DNA of 64,000 bases from Solirubrobacter sp963798325 (GTDB lineage Bacteria; Actinomycetota; Thermoleophilia; Solirubrobacterales; Solirubrobacteraceae). Shown here one piece after another: positions 49,038 through 56,636 of the stretch. The notes under the pieces are model-generated. The model saw only the letters and a list, made by a program, of their open reading frames with translations, was not told the DNA's origin and did no database searches. The stretch is from positions 1-64,000 of the forward strand of contig CAWCSS010000006.1 of assembly GCA_963798325.1 (NCBI GenBank). The letters run 5' to 3'. Made by a program: the position numbers and the translations under genes. The stretch's first letter is position 1. The number at the start of each line of letters is the position of its first letter.

Positions 49038-49572
49038 CCAGCGACGCGACGGCCAGCGAGCCGACGCGCCCGTAGTAGATGAGCACCGCGTAGACCGCGC
49101 CGCGCAGGCCGAACAGCGCCGCCCAGGCGAGCGTGTACTCGGTCATCACCCGCCGCACCGGCGGCAGGTCGGCCCAGCCCGGCTCGGCGCGGTAGATCTG
49201 GGCGATGATGAACCCCGTCAGCGGCTTGCGGATCAGTGCCGAGCCGGCGAACACGACCGCCAGCGCGAGCTGGTAGAGCATCTTCGGCACGAAGAAGCCC
49301 TCGGCCCTGCCGCTGCGCACGGCGATGAACGCCGCCAGCCCCGTCCCGAACAGCCCGCCGACGGCGTTGACCACCGGCCTGCGCCGGATCAGCCGCTCGA
49401 TCGCGATGAGCACGCCGATCGCGACGGCGACGATCGCCGACGGGTTCACGTCCTTGGTGATCGCGTAGACGATCACGAAGGCCACCGGCGCCACCGTGGT
49501 GTCCAGGAGCGCGCGCGGGTCGCGCAGCATCTCCAGCGGGCTGGGCGGGTGTTCTTCGGGTGGCCGGGTCAC
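48928..49572 (-). CDS. DUF3159 integral membrane protein
   Basis: 214 aa with about five membrane helices: TVAPVAFVIVYAITKDVNPS, IVAVAIGVLIAIERLI, MLYQLALAVVFAGSALI and others. The arrangement matches actinobacterial DUF3159. Function unknown. GTG 49572 overlaps the stop of the methyltransferase (GTGA). Confidence 0.85.
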   Translation of the reverse strand: MTRPPEEHPPSPLEMLRDPRALLDTTVAPVAFVIVYAITKDVNPSAIVAVAIGVLIAIERLIRRRPVVNAVGGLFGTGLAAFIAVRSGRAEGFFVPKMLYQLALAVVFAGSALIRKPLTGFIIAQIYRAEPGWADLPPVRRVMTEYTLAWAALFGLRGAVYAVLIYYGRVGSLAVASLAMGLPAFGLLLFLGYRYVPRRLEQLGAPPPRPEPPA

Positions 49573-50477
49573 TCGGGCTTACGCGCCGCGAGCATCAGGT
49601 TGTAGAAGATCCGCGGCGGCAACCGTGGCTCCAGCAGCGCGCGATCGACGCGCTGGAGCAGCAGGTAGCCGCGGTACGCGTACTGGATCCAGGCCCAGGG
49701 GACGTCCTTGGGCTCGGCGCTGGCCTCGAGCGTGCGGTTGAACCAGCCGAACCAGTTGGCCAGCAGCTCCTCGCCCTGCACCCGCACGTCCGCGAACCCC
49801 GCGCCGGCGCAATGCGTCTCGAGATCGCTGGGGATGAACGCGTGTACGTCGACGACGGCTTCCAACGCATGCTCGTTCTCGTCGGCACCCTCGTGCGGCG
49901 GCGCCGGGCGGGCCTTGACCACGCGCCGCCACAGCGGCGCGGCGTTGACCGCCGCGCGCTTGGGATAGGCGGCCACCTTGTCGCCCGTCCGCGACGGCTC
50001 GCCGGCGAAGAACAGCGTCCCGCCGGGCCGCAGGACGCGGAAGAACTCGGCGAAGCAGCGGTCCAGGTCCGGCAGGTGATGCAGCACTGCGTGACCGAGC
50101 ACGAGATCGAACGTCTCGTCCTCGAACGGCAGCTCGCCGGCGTCACACGCGGCCGTCTCCACGTCCAGCCCGAGCTCGGCCGCGTTGTGCTCGAGCGTCG
50201 CGAGCATGCCGGGTGAGATGTCCGTGCAGGTGGCGGCCGCGATCACGCCCGTCTGCAGCAGGTTCAGGCTGAAGTAGCCGGTGCCGGAGCCGATCTCGAG
50301 CGAGTGCGCGAACGGTCCGGGCCGGGGGCCGAGCAGCTTGGTGATCTTCCCGAGGACCTGCTGGTGGCCGATCTCGCCGAAGGAGATCCCCCACTTGCTG
50401 TCATAGGTCTCGGCCGCGACGTCGTGATAACGGCGGTTGACGTCGAGGATCTCGTGCTCCGTCGGGGGTGCGGCCAT
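49569..50477 (-). CDS. SAM-dependent methyltransferase
   Basis: 302 aa. N-terminal cap helix (EILDVNRRYHDVAAETYDSK), motif I HSLEIGSGTGYFSLNLLQTG, acidic CTDISPGMLATLEHNA, motif II/III GELPFEDETFDLVLGHAVLH, then RVLRPGGTLFFAGEPSR. UbiE/COQ5-like class I. The C-terminal ~110 residues are family-specific. Third gene of the minus-strand run beginning with the second subtilase. Confidence 0.88.
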   Translation of the reverse strand: MAAPPTEHEILDVNRRYHDVAAETYDSKWGISFGEIGHQQVLGKITKLLGPRPGPFAHSLEIGSGTGYFSLNLLQTGVIAAATCTDISPGMLATLEHNAAELGLDVETAACDAGELPFEDETFDLVLGHAVLHHLPDLDRCFAEFFRVLRPGGTLFFAGEPSRTGDKVAAYPKRAAVNAAPLWRRVVKARPAPPHEGADENEHALEAVVDVHAFIPSDLETHCAGAGFADVRVQGEELLANWFGWFNRTLEASAEPKDVPWAWIQYAYRGYLLLQRVDRALLEPRLPPRIFYNLMLAARKPE

Positions 50478-50483
50478 TGCGGC

Positions 50484-51311
50484 TCATGAGGGTACGACGT
50501 ACCGCGAGGCGATCACGCGCTTGGCCGTCGCGTCGTGGCGCACCCAGCGCAGGAACCGCCGGAGCTCACCCTTCGGGCGCCCGCGCGTGACGAAGCCGAG
50601 CCGCCGGCGCGCCGGGTAGGCACCGGAGACGACCGTCGCCTTCGAGCAGGCGATGCCTTCGTAGGCGACGACGTGCACGGCGCGCGCGAACTGCAGGTCC
50701 ATGTAGCCCCACGCGCCCGGCGTCGCCTCGATGTAGTCGCGCACCTGTGCGGTGGCTGGGAACGAGTGCGGGGTGTAGGCGATCGTGGTACCGGGGTCCA
50801 CGAACACCGACTCGAAGACGCTGCGCGCCGCCGAGGTGGCGTCGAACGAAACCGAGACGATGGCGTCGGTGCGCGCCGCGCCGGGGATCTGCGCCCAGCT
50901 CGTGATCCTGCCGGCCACCAGGTCCTGGAGTTGCGCGCGGGTGAAGTTGGCGAGCGGGTTGGAGCGGTTGGTGACCACGCACACGGCGCTGAGCGCGAGC
51001 GGGGTGAAGACGAGCCCGCCCGGGTCGTTCGCGGTCAGGTCGCGCCCGGACAGGCCGGCGTCGACGATGCCGCGCGCGGCATCCGCGATCCCTGTCCCGG
51101 TGCCTCCGCCCACGAGGCTGAAACGCGGTGCCCGTGGGTGCTCGCGGCGGTAGAAGAAGGCGAGGTCGGCCACCACCGCCTGGGCGGGGCTGGCCCCGCT
51201 CATGGTGATCGTGCGCGCCGCGTCGGCGGGCGGCGGCGGGGCCGTCGCCAGCGGCAGGAGGAGGATGACCGCCATCGCACCGACTCGGCGCGCACGTTTC
51301 AGCCGGCCCAT
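50484..51311 (-). CDS. PstS-like phosphate/anion-binding protein (secreted)
   Basis: 275 aa. Signal peptide (GAMAVILLLPLATAPPPPADA), then a type II periplasmic-binding fold: TMSGASPAQAVVADLAFFYR, GGGTGTGIADAARGIVDAGL, LSAVCVVTNRSNPL, FTRAQLQDLVAGRITSWAQI. The STGTG-type anion loop is GGGTGTG. No Pst permease genes are nearby, so it is an orphan. Its ATG lies inside the end of the subtilase gene. Confidence 0.82.
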   Translation of the reverse strand: MGRLKRARRVGAMAVILLLPLATAPPPPADAARTITMSGASPAQAVVADLAFFYRREHPRAPRFSLVGGGTGTGIADAARGIVDAGLSGRDLTANDPGGLVFTPLALSAVCVVTNRSNPLANFTRAQLQDLVAGRITSWAQIPGAARTDAIVSVSFDATSAARSVFESVFVDPGTTIAYTPHSFPATAQVRDYIEATPGAWGYMDLQFARAVHVVAYEGIACSKATVVSGAYPARRRLGFVTRGRPKGELRRFLRWVRHDATAKRVIASRYVVPS

Positions 51312-52652
51312 ACGGACCCTCCGACGCCACCGCCGGAGCCGACGCCGTGCTTGCGGGTGCGCAGGGTGCGCACACGAGCCTTCGCACTGCTCAGGCGGTG
51401 CCCGTCGGCGGCCAGCGCGTCGATCACGATGCGCTTGGCCCTACGGGCGCGCACGCGCAGGGAGAACACGTTGCGTCCCCCGCGCAGCGTCGAGACCTTG
51501 CGCCCGTCGAGCTTGACCACGACCTTGGCGACGCTCTGCACCGCGCCGGTGAGCGCGAACCGCGCCTGCATGACGTTGGCCTTCCGCGGTCGCGGAGAGC
51601 ACGCGCGCCCGCGCCGGCTGCGTCTGCTGGTAGCTGGAGCCGGTGCTCGCGGCCTGCACGCTGCCGAGCGCGTCGACGTAGCCCGAGCTCACCGGGACGG
51701 CCCCGGGTGTCGCGTGCTGCAGCAGCAGCGCGCGCAGGTCCGCGGCGGGAAGGCTGGGCGAGACCGCGGCCATCAGCGCCGCCACGCCGGCGACGTGGGG
51801 CGCGGCCATCGATGTGCCCGACTTGACCTCGTAGCCGCCGCTCATCGAGGTCGAGAGGACGTCGACGCCGGGTGCGGCGACCGACACGGTCAGGCGACCG
51901 TAGTTGGAGAACTCGGGCAGGTCGCGGCCGTCCTCGGGCTCCGTGGCGGCGACGCCGACGACGTTGGACGCGGGGATCGAGACCGGGAACACCGGCTTGG
52001 CATCGACGTTGAACCCGCTGTTGCCGGCCGAAGCCACGATCAGCGCATTGGCGTCGGCCGCGGCCTGCACGGCGGCGCGCATACGCGGGTCGTCGGTGGC
52101 GGACTCGAGGCTGAGGTTGATGACCCGCGCACCGTTGGCGGCGGCGTAGCGGATGCCCTCGGCCACGGCGCCCGTCGTTCCGCCGCCCGCGTCGTCGAGC
52201 ACCTTGACGGTCATGATCTTCGCGCGGAAGGCGACGCCGACGACGCCCCTGCCGTTGGCGGCGGCGGCGATCGTGCCGGAGACGTGCGTGCCGTGCCCGT
52301 AGCCGTCGTGCAGGTCGTTGTTGGCGTTGGCGGTCGTGAGGTCGACGCCGTGCACGTCGTCGACGTAGCCGTTGTGGTCGTCGTCGACGCCGTTGCCCGG
52401 GATCTCGCCGAAGTTCGTCCAGACGTTGGGGGCGAGGTCCGGATGGTCGAGCTTCATGCCCGAGTCGACGACGGCGACGACCACGCCGGCGCCCTGGGAG
52501 AGGTTCCAGGCGGCGGGGAGGTCGAACAGCGCTGATGGTGCGAACGCCCACTGCTCGTCCTGGAGCGCATCGTTGGGAGCGGCGGCCGCCGGAGTCGCGA
52601 CAGCAGCCGCAAATCCCAGCGCCATGGCCAGAAATCGAGTCCGACGGAGCAT
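51299..52652 (-). CDS. Secreted subtilisin-like (S8) protease, one frame break
   Basis: About 450 aa when joined. Signal peptide (FLAMALGFAAAVATPAAAAP), S8 domain with Asp in VVAVVDSGMKLDHPDLAP, His in GYGHGTHVSGTIAAAA, Asn in IVASAGNSG and Ser in VKSGTSMAAPHVAGVAALMA. After residue ~355 the frame breaks near 51585 (GCGGAAGGCC), and a C-terminal beta domain with Lys/Arg-rich strands continues (QARFALTGAVQSVAKVVVKL). ATG 52652 has a perfect AGGAGG at 52662-52667. Confidence 0.87.
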
Positions 52653-52679
52653 GTCTCGGGTCCTCCTGCCTGACGCGGG

Positions 52680-52708
52680 ACCCTACGCCTCGATGTTCGC
52701 TCGATCAA
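52680..52708 (-). promoter_or_regulatory. Promoter of the second subtilase: TTGATC-17-TAGGGT
   Basis: On the minus strand TTGATC (52708-52703), 17-bp spacer, TAGGGT (52685-52680), followed by AGGAGG and the ATG at 52652. A standard housekeeping-type promoter. Confidence 0.6.
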
Positions 52709-52712
52709 CTGT

Positions 52713-52718
52713 TAGGGT
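52713..52718 (+). promoter_or_regulatory. -10 box (TAGGGT) of the permuted solute-binding protein
   Basis: TAGGGT ends 6 nt before ATG 52725. Leaderless type; the divergent subtilase promoter begins 5 bp away. Confidence 0.5.
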
Positions 52719-52724
52719 CGGTCC

Positions 52725-53633
52725 ATGCGGGTCCTGGGTACCGTTCTCGCGCTCCTGCTCTGGCTCTGTGCACCAGTGGCGCAGGCCCAACAGGTGCGGC
52801 TCGCGGCGCCTTCGGACTGCCTCACGAATTCGGGCTGCGGCGCGGGCCTGAAGTCCGTATACGGACTTGATGTCTCCGCAGTGTTCATCCCGCTGACCGT
52901 CGCCGACGCCGGCGTCGCCGCGCTCGACGACGGTGACGCCGAGATCGCCGTCGCGTTCTCGTCGGACCCGCAGTTGTCGCGCCCGGATGTGGTCACGGTG
53001 CGCGATGACAAGCGGATGATCTATGCCGACCGCGTCGTGCCCGTCGTCCGCGGCCGGCTGCTGCGCGCGTACGGGCGCTCGGCGTCCGACATCCGCAAGC
53101 GGCTCAACGCGGCCTCGGCGGCCTTGACGACCTTTGCCCTGCGCGGCCTGAACCAGTCGGTGATCGATGGGCGGCTGCCGGAGGCGGTCGGCGGCGAGTT
53201 CGTCGACGCCAACGGGCTCAGTCACGGCCGGCGCCATCGTGCCGGTCCTCGGATCGACGTCGGGTACATGGACTTCGCCGAGAACCAGACGCTGGCCCAC
53301 CTGTACGCCGAGACGCTGCGGGTAGGCGGGTATCGCGTGCGGGTGCGCTCCGTCGGCGGTCTGCGTCCAGCGGCCGTCCGGGCGCTGCGGCGCGGGGCGA
53401 TCGACGTCTACCCCGCCTACGACGGCTCGCTGCTGCGCTACCTGGTCGGCACCGCTCCCGACCGCCTCCGGGCCGGGCTCAAGCGCACGCTGGCGCGGAT
53501 CGGCGCCGAGCCGCTGCGGCTCTCGCGCGCCCAGGACAGCAACGTCTTCGTCATGAAGTCCGACGCCGCCTCGCGGCTGGGGATCAGCCGGCTGTCCGAC
53601 CTCGGGAAGTACTGGCAGACTGTCGCTTCGTGA
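52725..53633 (+). CDS. OpuAC/QAT-type glycine betaine-like substrate-binding protein, apparently circularly permuted
   Basis: 302 aa. Signal peptide (VLGTVLALLLWLCAPVAQAQ). The two halves of an osmoprotectant-binding fold occur in reversed order. Residues ~22-165 match the usual C-terminal half (CGAGLKSVYGL, ALDDGDAEIAVAFSSDPQLS, VTVRDDKRMIYADRVVPVVR, LNQSVIDGRLPEAVGGEFVD). Residues ~175-302 match the usual N-terminal half (IDVGYMDFAENQTLAHLYAE, VRALRRGAIDVYPAYDGSLL, LGISRLSDLG). No ABC transporter subunits are adjacent. The stop overlaps the GTG of the next gene. Confidence 0.8.
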   Translation: MRVLGTVLALLLWLCAPVAQAQQVRLAAPSDCLTNSGCGAGLKSVYGLDVSAVFIPLTVADAGVAALDDGDAEIAVAFSSDPQLSRPDVVTVRDDKRMIYADRVVPVVRGRLLRAYGRSASDIRKRLNAASAALTTFALRGLNQSVIDGRLPEAVGGEFVDANGLSHGRRHRAGPRIDVGYMDFAENQTLAHLYAETLRVGGYRVRVRSVGGLRPAAVRALRRGAIDVYPAYDGSLLRYLVGTAPDRLRAGLKRTLARIGAEPLRLSRAQDSNVFVMKSDAASRLGISRLSDLGKYWQTVAS

Positions 53634-53995
53634 CGGAGCTGGACCGCGTGCGCGAGCTGTGCCTCGCGCTGCCCGAGGTCACCGAGCGACTCTCCCACGG
53701 TTCGCCGACGTGGTTCGTGCGCGCCAAGAAGACGTTCGTGATGTACCTCCACGACCATCACGGCGACGGCCGGCTGGCGCTGTGGTGCGCGGCGCCGGCG
53801 GGGATGCAGGAGGCGCTGATCGCCGGCGAGCCCGAGCACTACTTCCGCCCGCCCTACGTCGGCCACCGCGGCTGGATCGGCGTGCACCTCAACCGCGGCC
53901 TGGACTGGAACGAGATCGCGGGCGCGATCGAGGATGCCTACGCCGAGGTCGCGCCTAGCTCGCTTGTCGAGCGCGCTGCTCGAAGAACTCCGTGA
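53630..53995 (+). CDS. MmcQ/YjbR family protein
   Basis: 121 aa. Family pattern: LCLALPEVTERLSHGSPTWF, FVMYLHDHHGDGRLALWCAA, YFRPPYVGHRGWIGVHLNRG, LDWNEIAGAIEDAYAEVAP. DNA-binding-like fold of unknown function. GTG 53630 overlaps the upstream stop. 3' end overlaps the convergent phosphoesterase by 41 bp. Confidence 0.87.
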   Translation: MTELDRVRELCLALPEVTERLSHGSPTWFVRAKKTFVMYLHDHHGDGRLALWCAAPAGMQEALIAGEPEHYFRPPYVGHRGWIGVHLNRGLDWNEIAGAIEDAYAEVAPSSLVERAARRTP

Positions 53996-54678
53996 TCTCC
54001 CGTGCCGGCACGGGCTTGATCAGCGAGGCGTTGATCGAGCGGGCGTCGGGCCAGGACTCGAGGATCCGGCGGCCCGCGCCCGCTGCGTCGTAGGCCGTCC
54101 GCCTGAGCGCGGGCACGCCGTCGGCGACCCACAGCCACCGCGCGGCGCCGTCGCCCTCGTAGGGCATGCCGACGCTGCCGGCGTTCAGGAAGCGGATGGC
54201 GCCGACGATGCGGTCGTCCTGTTGGTGCGTGTGGCCGGCGACGACGATGCCGGCGCTGACGCCGTCGAGCGCGTCGGCGTAGCGCTCCGGGGTCGAGAGG
54301 CGCGTGAGGATCTCCTCGTCCGACGCGCGGCGTGGCGTGGCAGTACAGGACGCCGTCGATCTCCAGCGTCAGCGGCAGCTCGCCCAGCGCCCGCGAGCGC
54401 TCAGGGCCGAGCGCATCGGCGCTGAGCCTGGCGGTGACGCCTGCCGGATCGTCCTCGGCGGGCTCGGGGCCGTCGACGGCGGACGCGACCTCGCGCTCAC
54501 CGTTCCCGCGCACCCATCTGGACGGCAGTTGGGCGAGCCGGTCGAGCGTGGCGACCGCGAACGCGCCGGGAACCGCGTCGCCGCCGACGAGCACGAGGTC
54601 GGCCTCCGGCGCGTCGCGCAGCACGGCGTCCAGCGCGTCGACGTTGGCGTGGATGTCGTACAGCGCCAGGACGTTCAT
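53955..54678 (-). CDS. Calcineurin-like metallophosphoesterase, YfcE/MJ0936-like (one frame break)
   Basis: About 240 aa when joined. Metal motifs: ALYDIHANVDALDAVL (DxH), VLVGGDAVPG (GD), RWVRGNGEREV (GNGE in place of GNHE), CHATPR, and after the break VVAGHTHQQDDRIVG (GHTH) and NAGSVGMPYEGDG. The frame breaks near 54340 between YCHATPR and the C-terminal part. Leaderless start at ATG 54678. Confidence 0.84.
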
Positions 54679-54685
54679 GTCGCCG

Positions 54686-54691
54686 AGCGTA
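54686..54691 (-). promoter_or_regulatory. -10 box (TACGCT) of the phosphoesterase gene
   Basis: TACGCT on the minus strand ends 7 nt before ATG 54678; no ribosome-binding site. Confidence 0.5.
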
Positions 54692-54734
54692 GCGCAACCC
54701 ACAGGTTGCGTGATGTGCGAATCGCGCCACACTG

Positions 54735-54764
54735 CTGACAAGCGCACCCTCTCGGGGTTACGAT
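54735..54764 (+). promoter_or_regulatory. Promoter of the PP2C phosphatase: CTGACA-18-TACGAT
   Basis: CTGACA (54735-54740), 18-bp spacer, TACGAT (54759-54764), start codon 7 nt later. The best complete leaderless promoter in the window. Confidence 0.55.
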
Positions 54765-54771
54765 CTCGACA

Positions 54772-55542
54772 ATGTCGGGTCTCGCTCTGGAGTGCGCCGC
54801 CCGCAACGACATCGGCCGGCGCGCCAACAACGAGGATGCCGTCTTCATCAGCCCGCGCGTCGCGGCGGTCGCGGACGGCGTGGGTGGCGCGGCCGCGGGC
54901 GAGGTGGCTTCGCACCGGATCGTCGACTCGCTGGCGCTGCTGGACAAGAGCCGGCTGGACATCCCGCTCGACGCCGCGCTCGAGAACGCGATCGCCTGGG
55001 GCAACGAGTCGATCGGCTTCATCGCCTCCGCCCGCCCGCAGCTGGCGGGCATGAGCACGACCCTGACCGCCGTCGCGCTGAGCAACGAGGGCATGTACGT
55101 GATCGCCAACATCGGCGACTCGCGCACCTACCTGCTGCGCGACGGCGCGCTGACCCAGCTCTCGCGCGACGACAGCCTCGTCCAGGACCTGATCGACGCC
55201 GGGCACCTGACGCCCGAGCAGGCCCGCCGCCACCCGGCGCGCAACGTCGTCATGCACGCGCTCGACGGCGACCCGGAGCGCCGGCCGGTGACGAAGGTCG
55301 TTCCCGCCCAGGACGGCGACCGGCTGCTGCTGTGCTCGGACGGCCTGTCGGACACGATCGACCACGAGACGCTGCAAGAGGTGCTCAACGCGCGCACCGA
55401 CCGCAACGACTGCGCCGACCACCTGATCACGCTCGCGCTCGAGCACGGCGCGCGCGACAACGTGTCGGCGATCGTCGCCGATGTCGTCCCGCGGACCGAT
55501 CCGAGCACCGCTTGGCAACAGGCGGTCACCGCCACCGGCTAG
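54772..55542 (+). CDS. PP2C-family Ser/Thr protein phosphatase (PstP/Stp-like)
   Basis: 256 aa. All PP2C metal motifs: RNDIGRRANNEDAVFI, VAAVADGVGGAAAGEVAS, MSTTLTAVALS, VIANIGDSRTYLLRDG, LLLCSDGLSDTIDHETL and HGARDNVSAIVADV. Cytoplasmic, without the membrane helix of mycobacterial PstP. A natural antagonist of PknB-like kinases such as the one at 34.7 kb, though not linked to it. Confidence 0.92.
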   Translation: MSGLALECAARNDIGRRANNEDAVFISPRVAAVADGVGGAAAGEVASHRIVDSLALLDKSRLDIPLDAALENAIAWGNESIGFIASARPQLAGMSTTLTAVALSNEGMYVIANIGDSRTYLLRDGALTQLSRDDSLVQDLIDAGHLTPEQARRHPARNVVMHALDGDPERRPVTKVVPAQDGDRLLLCSDGLSDTIDHETLQEVLNARTDRNDCADHLITLALEHGARDNVSAIVADVVPRTDPSTAWQQAVTATG

Positions 55543-55571
55543 CGGATTGCCGGGTCCGCGCCGGCCTGATC

Positions 55572-55598
55572 CGTCACATCTCGGCTCGCCGGCCCGTC
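55572..55598 (+). promoter_or_regulatory. ECF41-type promoter (CGTCACA-16-CGTC)
   Basis: CGTCACA (55572-55578) and CGTC (55595-55598) with exactly 16 bp between. This is one base from the TGTCACA-N16-CGTC motif reported, as I recall, for ECF41 sigma factors. It precedes the remnant gene and the ECF41 sigma gene itself, hence probably autoregulatory. Confidence 0.6.
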
Positions 55599-55606
55599 CT
55601 GGTGAC

Positions 55607-55779
55607 ATGCAGATCGCCATCGTGGGGGCAGTGGGGACCGTCGGCACCGAGCTCAACCGCGTGCTGCGCGCGCGGGGCCACAGCCGCGGGAGCTCAAGCG
55701 CGGCGCCGGCCTGGCGTCGATCGGCGCGCCGCCGGCCGACACGGCGGAGTGCGAGCCGCCGGCGGGCGTGATCGGATGA
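55607..55779 (+). pseudogene. Remnant of an NAD(P)-binding oxidoreductase/epimerase gene
   Basis: Begins as a Rossmann dinucleotide-binding gene (MQIAIVGAVGTVGTELNRVL, RARGHS) but after 26 codons jumps, in a shifted frame, to a 30-residue C-terminal end (RELKRGAGLASIGAPPADTA) whose TGA overlaps the ATG of the sigma gene. Most of the gene is missing. ECF41 sigma genes are normally paired with such oxidoreductase/epimerase (COE) genes, so this is the decayed partner, retaining promoter and translational coupling. Confidence 0.65.
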
Positions 55780-56636
55780 AGGATCTCGCCGAACGCGTCG
55801 AGGCGCTGCGGCCGCGGCTGGTGCGACTCGCCTACGGGCAGCTTGGGTCGCTGGCCGAGGCCGAGGACGTCGTGCAGGACGCGTGGCTGCGGTTGCAGCG
55901 CGTGGACGCGGGGGAGATCCGCGACCTCGAGGGCTGGATGATCACCACCGTGACGCGGCTCGCGCTGGACGCCCTGCGCAGCGCGCGCGTGCGGCGCGAG
56001 GCCTACGTCGGGCCGTGGCTGCCGGAGCCGATCGTCTCCGACGAGCCGGGCCCCGCCGAGCGCGTCGCGCAGGCCGAGGAGGTGTCGCTGGCGCTGCTCG
56101 TCGTGCTCGAGAGCCTGTCCGCCTCCGAGCGCAGCGCGTTCGTCCTCCACGACGTGTTCGGGTACGCCTTCGACGAGGTGGCCGGCGCGCTCGGCATCTC
56201 GACCGCGGCCGCCCGCCAGCACGCGTCGCGGGCCCGCAAGGCGGTCGAGGCCCGCAGGCCCCGCTTCCCGGCCACGCCGGAGCAGCAACGGGAGATCGTC
56301 ACCGCGTTCGGCGACGCCGCCCGCGACGGCGACATCGAGGGCCTGCTGGCCGTCCTGCACCCGGACGTGGTGCTGACCTCCGACGGCGGCGGCGTCGTCA
56401 ACGCGGCGCGCCGGCCGCTCGAGGGCGCGGCGCGCATCGCCCGCGCGATGGCGGGCTTCGCGGCCAGGGGCGACGGCTTCTCGGTGGTCGAGCTCGTCGC
56501 GGTCAACGGCCAGCCGGGCCTGCGCCTGCGCGACGCGGACCACATCATCAACGTCATGAGCTTCACCGTCGACGACGGCCGCATCACCGCGATCGACGTC
56601 CAGCGCAATCCGGAGAAGCTCACCCGCGCGTCGTGA
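55776..56636 (+). CDS. ECF41-group sigma factor with fused SnoaL-like C-terminal domain
   Basis: 286 aa. Region 2 (VRLAYGQLGSLAEAEDVVQD, WMITTVTRLALDALRSAR), the ECF41 linker YVGPWLPEPIV, region 4 (LSASERSAFVLHDVFGYAFD, ALGISTAAARQHASRARKAV), then a SnoaL_2-like domain with TSDGGGVVNAARR and the terminal motif QRNPEKLTR (the NPDKL motif of the group). The C-terminal domain regulates sigma activity in place of a separate anti-sigma factor. ATG 55776 overlaps the remnant's stop. 3' end overlaps HD-GYP by 17 bp. Confidence 0.9.
   Translation: MKDLAERVEALRPRLVRLAYGQLGSLAEAEDVVQDAWLRLQRVDAGEIRDLEGWMITTVTRLALDALRSARVRREAYVGPWLPEPIVSDEPGPAERVAQAEEVSLALLVVLESLSASERSAFVLHDVFGYAFDEVAGALGISTAAARQHASRARKAVEARRPRFPATPEQQREIVTAFGDAARDGDIEGLLAVLHPDVVLTSDGGGVVNAARRPLEGAARIARAMAGFAARGDGFSVVELVAVNGQPGLRLRDADHIINVMSFTVDDGRITAIDVQRNPEKLTRAS

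Noticed and set aside
55607..55779. Functional small Rossmann protein
   Set aside because: It has only the first beta-alpha unit and then an out-of-frame C-terminus; too short to fold or bind NAD(P).
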